Shown piece by piece: positions 41,332 through 43,467 of a DNA stretch of 43,467 bases. The DNA comes from an uncultured Pelagibacteraceae bacterium (GTDB taxonomy: Bacteria > Pseudomonadota > Alphaproteobacteria > Pelagibacterales > Pelagibacteraceae). Each line of letters starts with the position of its first letter. Position 1 is the stretch's first letter. The notes beneath the pieces are model-generated. The model worked only from the letters and a program-made list of their open reading frames with translations. It was not told the origin of the DNA and made no database searches. The stretch spans positions 1 to 43,467 of the forward strand of contig CACGNQ010000007.1 of NCBI GenBank assembly GCA_902574525.1, read 5' to 3'. Made by a program: the position numbers and the translations under genes.

Positions 41332-42305
41332 TGGAAGCAATTGAAATTAAAAAAAATGGTGGCCCTGAAGTACTAGAGCTTAAAGATATTAAACTTGAAG
41401 ATCCTAAAGAAGGCGAAGTATTAATAAAACATTCAGCAATTGGTTTAAATTATATTGATACCTATCATCGATCTGGCTTATACCCTCTCCCCCTTCCTTC
41501 AGGCATAGGATTAGAAGCAGCTGGTATTATAGAAAAAGCAGGTAACAATGTGGGTGATTTTAAAGAAGGTGATAAAGTTGCTTATGCCGCTGCACCGGTT
41601 GGCTCGTACGCTTCACATAGAATTTATCCTGTAAAAAGTTTAGTAAAAGTTCCTGATGGAATAGATCTTGAAATAGTTGCCACACTGATGACAAAAGGAC
41701 TTACAACATTCTATCTATTACACAAAACATATCCTGTAAAATCAGGTCAAACAATATTATTTCATGCAGCAGCAGGTGGAGTTGGTCAAATATTTTGCCA
41801 GTGGGCGAAAAGTTTAGGTTGTAATGTAATAGGAACTGTGGGTTCTGACGAAAAAATAGAAATAGCAAAAAAGTTTGGTTGTCATCATGTAATAAATTAC
41901 TCAAAAGAGGACTTTCAAAAAAAAGTCATGGAACTTACGAATGAAGAGGGATTACCAGTAGTTTATGATGGCGTTGGGAAAGTAACCATGGAAAAATCTT
42001 TAGGATGCCTTAAAATGAGAGGAACTTTTGTATCTTTTGGAAATGCTTCAGGAAAACTTGATCCATTAGATGTTGGAAAGTTAATTGCGCCAAAAGGTTT
42101 ATATTTAACTCGTCCAAGTATCGCTCATTACACTGCAACAAGAAAAGAATTAGACGAGGCTGCTAATAAACTTTTTGAGATGGTAAAAACAAAAAAAGTA
42201 AACGTTGATATTTTCAAAAAATATTATTTAAAAGATGTTGTAAATGCACATAAAGATTTAGAGGGAAGAAAAATTATTGGTCCAGCTATTATAGTTCCAA
42301 ATTAA
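41331..42305 (+). CDS. qor: NADPH:quinone oxidoreductase (MDR family)
   Basis: The 324-aa protein is a zinc-free medium-chain reductase: GLNYIDTYHRSGLYPLPLPS, then AGIIEKAGNNV and GDKVAY, then the NADPH-binding AAAGGVGQIFCQWAKSLG with GTVGSDEKIEIA. This matches quinone oxidoreductase QOR, which reduces quinones with NADPH in one-electron steps. Length is normal. It shares one base with pirin (TAATG) and its stop is nested with that of the DUF2721 gene (TTAA). Confidence 0.92.
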   Translation: MEAIEIKKNGGPEVLELKDIKLEDPKEGEVLIKHSAIGLNYIDTYHRSGLYPLPLPSGIGLEAAGIIEKAGNNVGDFKEGDKVAYAAAPVGSYASHRIYPVKSLVKVPDGIDLEIVATLMTKGLTTFYLLHKTYPVKSGQTILFHAAAGGVGQIFCQWAKSLGCNVIGTVGSDEKIEIAKKFGCHHVINYSKEDFQKKVMELTNEEGLPVVYDGVGKVTMEKSLGCLKMRGTFVSFGNASGKLDPLDVGKLIAPKGLYLTRPSIAHYTATRKELDEAANKLFEMVKTKKVNVDIFKKYYLKDVVNAHKDLEGRKIIGPAIIVPN

Positions 42306-42706
42306 TCAATTTTGACATCCATATCAGACATATGAAGATTTAATGCATTAGTTGATATTTGTATCTCTTTTATAAAAAATATAATTGATATAATCATTGA
42401 CAAACAACAAGATCCAAAGATTACTCTGGCAACAAATAATTCGTCTAGATAGAGCGCGAACACAGTCAACATATTAAATAAGAATCCAAAGGCTGCAAAC
42501 ATTATAGTCCATCTTAAAATCGAAATTCTACTACTTAAGTTTAAAAACTGTTTTTGCCATTCAGCAGGAACATGTTTTTCATAAACATGCTCATCATGCA
42601 GTTCTCTAATCAACTTACTTAATGTATGAAACCTATTACTATATACGCCCATAAGTAGAGGAATTGCAGGAAACATAAGTGCTGTTACAGTATAATCTAT
42701 ATTCAT
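42302..42706 (-). CDS. DUF2721 membrane protein
   Basis: The 134-aa protein has an N-terminal helix (about 5-22), the family-like RFHTLSKLIRELHDEH segment with alternating basic and acidic residues, and two helices at about 61-82 and 90-112. This agrees with DUF2721, a family of unknown function found in many proteobacteria and cyanobacteria. The start at 42706 is divergent from ubiA with a 52-base spacer that holds two GANTC sites. Confidence 0.8.
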   Translation of the reverse strand: MNIDYTVTALMFPAIPLLMGVYSNRFHTLSKLIRELHDEHVYEKHVPAEWQKQFLNLSSRISILRWTIMFAAFGFLFNMLTVFALYLDELFVARVIFGSCCLSMIISIIFFIKEIQISTNALNLHMSDMDVKID

Positions 42707-42716
42707 ACGAATCAGT

Positions 42717-42745
42717 TTGATTATGAATCTACCCTTTGCTATTTA
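42717..42745 (+). promoter_or_regulatory. Candidate ubiA promoter with a GANTC site in the spacer
   Basis: TTGATT (42717-42722) and TATTTA (42740-42745) are 17 bases apart, each with four of six matches to consensus. GAATC lies between them (42725-42729), and a second GAATC is at 42709-42713, next to the divergent DUF2721 start. The arrangement resembles the ccrM promoter, but the boxes are weaker. Confidence 0.35.
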
Positions 42746-42758
42746 CAAGTAAATTCTA

Positions 42759-43467
42759 ATGGAAAAAATTAGTCATTTTTTTGAGTTAACAAGATTGAAA
42801 AAACCTATAGGCTATATGCTTTTATTTTGGCCCTGTGTTTGGGGACTCACGGTTGCCTATGATTTTTCAAATAATATTCAAATTTATTTAAAGTATTTTT
42901 TTCTATTCTTATCTGGATCTATTTTAATGCGATCTGCTGGATGTATTATAAATGATATTGCTGACAAAGATTTTGATAAAAGAGTAGAGAGAACAAAAAA
43001 AAGACCCATTGCTTCAGGAAAGGTATCAATAAAACTTGGCTTATTTTATTCATCGGCACTTTGTTTGTTGGCACTTTTCGTTCTTTTACAATTTAATTTA
43101 TATACTATTATATTGGCTTTATGTTCTATGCCATTAGCATTTTCATATCCATATATGAAAAGATTTACCTATTGGCCTCAACTATTCTTAGGTATTACAT
43201 TTAATTACGGTCTTATTCTTGGGTGGACGACAATATATTCCGACGTAAGCATTGTGCCTTTAATATTTTATTTTGGAGCCATATTTTGGACATTAGGGTA
43301 CGACACAATATATGGATATCAAGATATAAAAGATGATGAAATTATAGGAGTTAAATCTACATCAATAAAGTTTAAGAATAGTCCAAAATTATTTATATTA
43401 TCATGTTATTCAATTTTTTTTATATCATTAATCTATATTGGCTTTGAGATGAATTTTACAAATATCT
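42759..43467 (+). CDS. ubiA: 4-hydroxybenzoate polyprenyltransferase, N-terminal part (cut by window edge)
   Basis: UbiA attaches the polyprenyl chain to 4-hydroxybenzoate in ubiquinone synthesis, feeding the quinone pool used by the bc1 complex. The frame is open from the ATG at 42759 to the window end, giving 236 codons of the expected 290 or so. Visible marks are RLKKPIGYMLLFWPCVWGL (12-30), MRSAGCIINDIADKDFD with the first Asp motif (65-73), RTKKRPIASG, and the second Asp motif in GYQDIKDDEIIGVKST. Membrane helices alternate with these loops. Confidence 0.95.
   Translation, partial: MEKISHFFELTRLKKPIGYMLLFWPCVWGLTVAYDFSNNIQIYLKYFFLFLSGSILMRSAGCIINDIADKDFDKRVERTKKRPIASGKVSIKLGLFYSSALCLLALFVLLQFNLYTIILALCSMPLAFSYPYMKRFTYWPQLFLGITFNYGLILGWTTIYSDVSIVPLIFYFGAIFWTLGYDTIYGYQDIKDDEIIGVKSTSIKFKNSPKLFILSCYSIFFISLIYIGFEMNFTNI

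Noticed and set aside
1..43467. CRISPR arrays, insertion sequences, prophage, replication origin
   Set aside because: No repeated spacers, transposase, phage genes or clustered DnaA boxes were seen in either strand.

Overview
This is a gene-dense, very AT-rich chromosomal segment. Composition, gene families and gene order point to a free-living marine alphaproteobacterium of the SAR11 / Pelagibacter type. The signs are lysine-, asparagine- and isoleucine-rich proteins, almost no non-coding DNA, the alphaproteobacterial CcrM methyltransferase beside rnhB, the mutY / DUF721 / dsbA / smc neighbourhood, an aa3-type oxidase plus bc1 complex, and a beta-carotene-to-retinal pathway. I count 54 protein genes (one cut by each window edge; one of 57 codons) and one tRNA. 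No insertion sequence, phage gene, CRISPR array or rRNA is visible, and no gap without a gene is as long as 100 bases.

Layout. (1) 1-4620, plus: end of a MidA-type methyltransferase gene, pgeF, prs, rplY, pth, ychF. (2) 4597-7148, minus: the bc1 operon petA-petB-petC. (3) 7221-8992, plus: trmL, hemF, greA. (4) 8989-12906, minus: TPR protein, ispE, tRNA-Gln(TTG), cca, closely packed. (5) 12913-15329, plus: family-4 uracil-DNA glycosylase, rnhB, ccrM with its own promoter rich in GANTC sites. (6) 15326-17448, minus: mutY and an FAD monooxygenase. (7) 17449-23434, plus: DUF721/dciA-like, dsbA-like, an unusually short smc, then the ATP synthase Fo genes atpI-B-E-F'-F. (8) 23486-30233, plus: crtI-crtB-crtY-blh, a 57-aa membrane protein, ispH, thrB, rnhA. 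(9) 30225-37137, minus: ctaC-ctaD-ctaE-coxIV-orf87-ctaB, then thrC and a peroxiredoxin. (10) 37226-43467: a two-helix membrane protein, a second subunit-III-like protein, SCO1, rsmE, a 2-haloacid dehalogenase, DoxX, pirin, quinone oxidoreductase, DUF2721 and the start of ubiA.

Much of the window serves membrane bioenergetics: bc1 complex, cytochrome oxidase with its assembly factors (heme O synthase, SCO), the Fo sector of ATP synthase, heme and quinone synthesis steps, and the carotenoid and retinal genes that would supply a rhodopsin encoded elsewhere. The rest is housekeeping: translation, tRNA maturation, DNA repair, isoprenoid and threonine synthesis.

Most notable: four GANTC sites around the ccrM promoter; an SMC about 300 residues short with no recognisable hinge; tRNA-Gln ending 3 nt before the start codon of the CCA-adding enzyme; divergent genes with touching start codons (mutY/DUF721); a symmetric pair of overlapping divergent -10 boxes between SCO1 and the subunit-III paralogue; all seven convergent gene pairs overlapping at their stop codons; and a small uncharacterised membrane protein between retinal synthesis and ispH.
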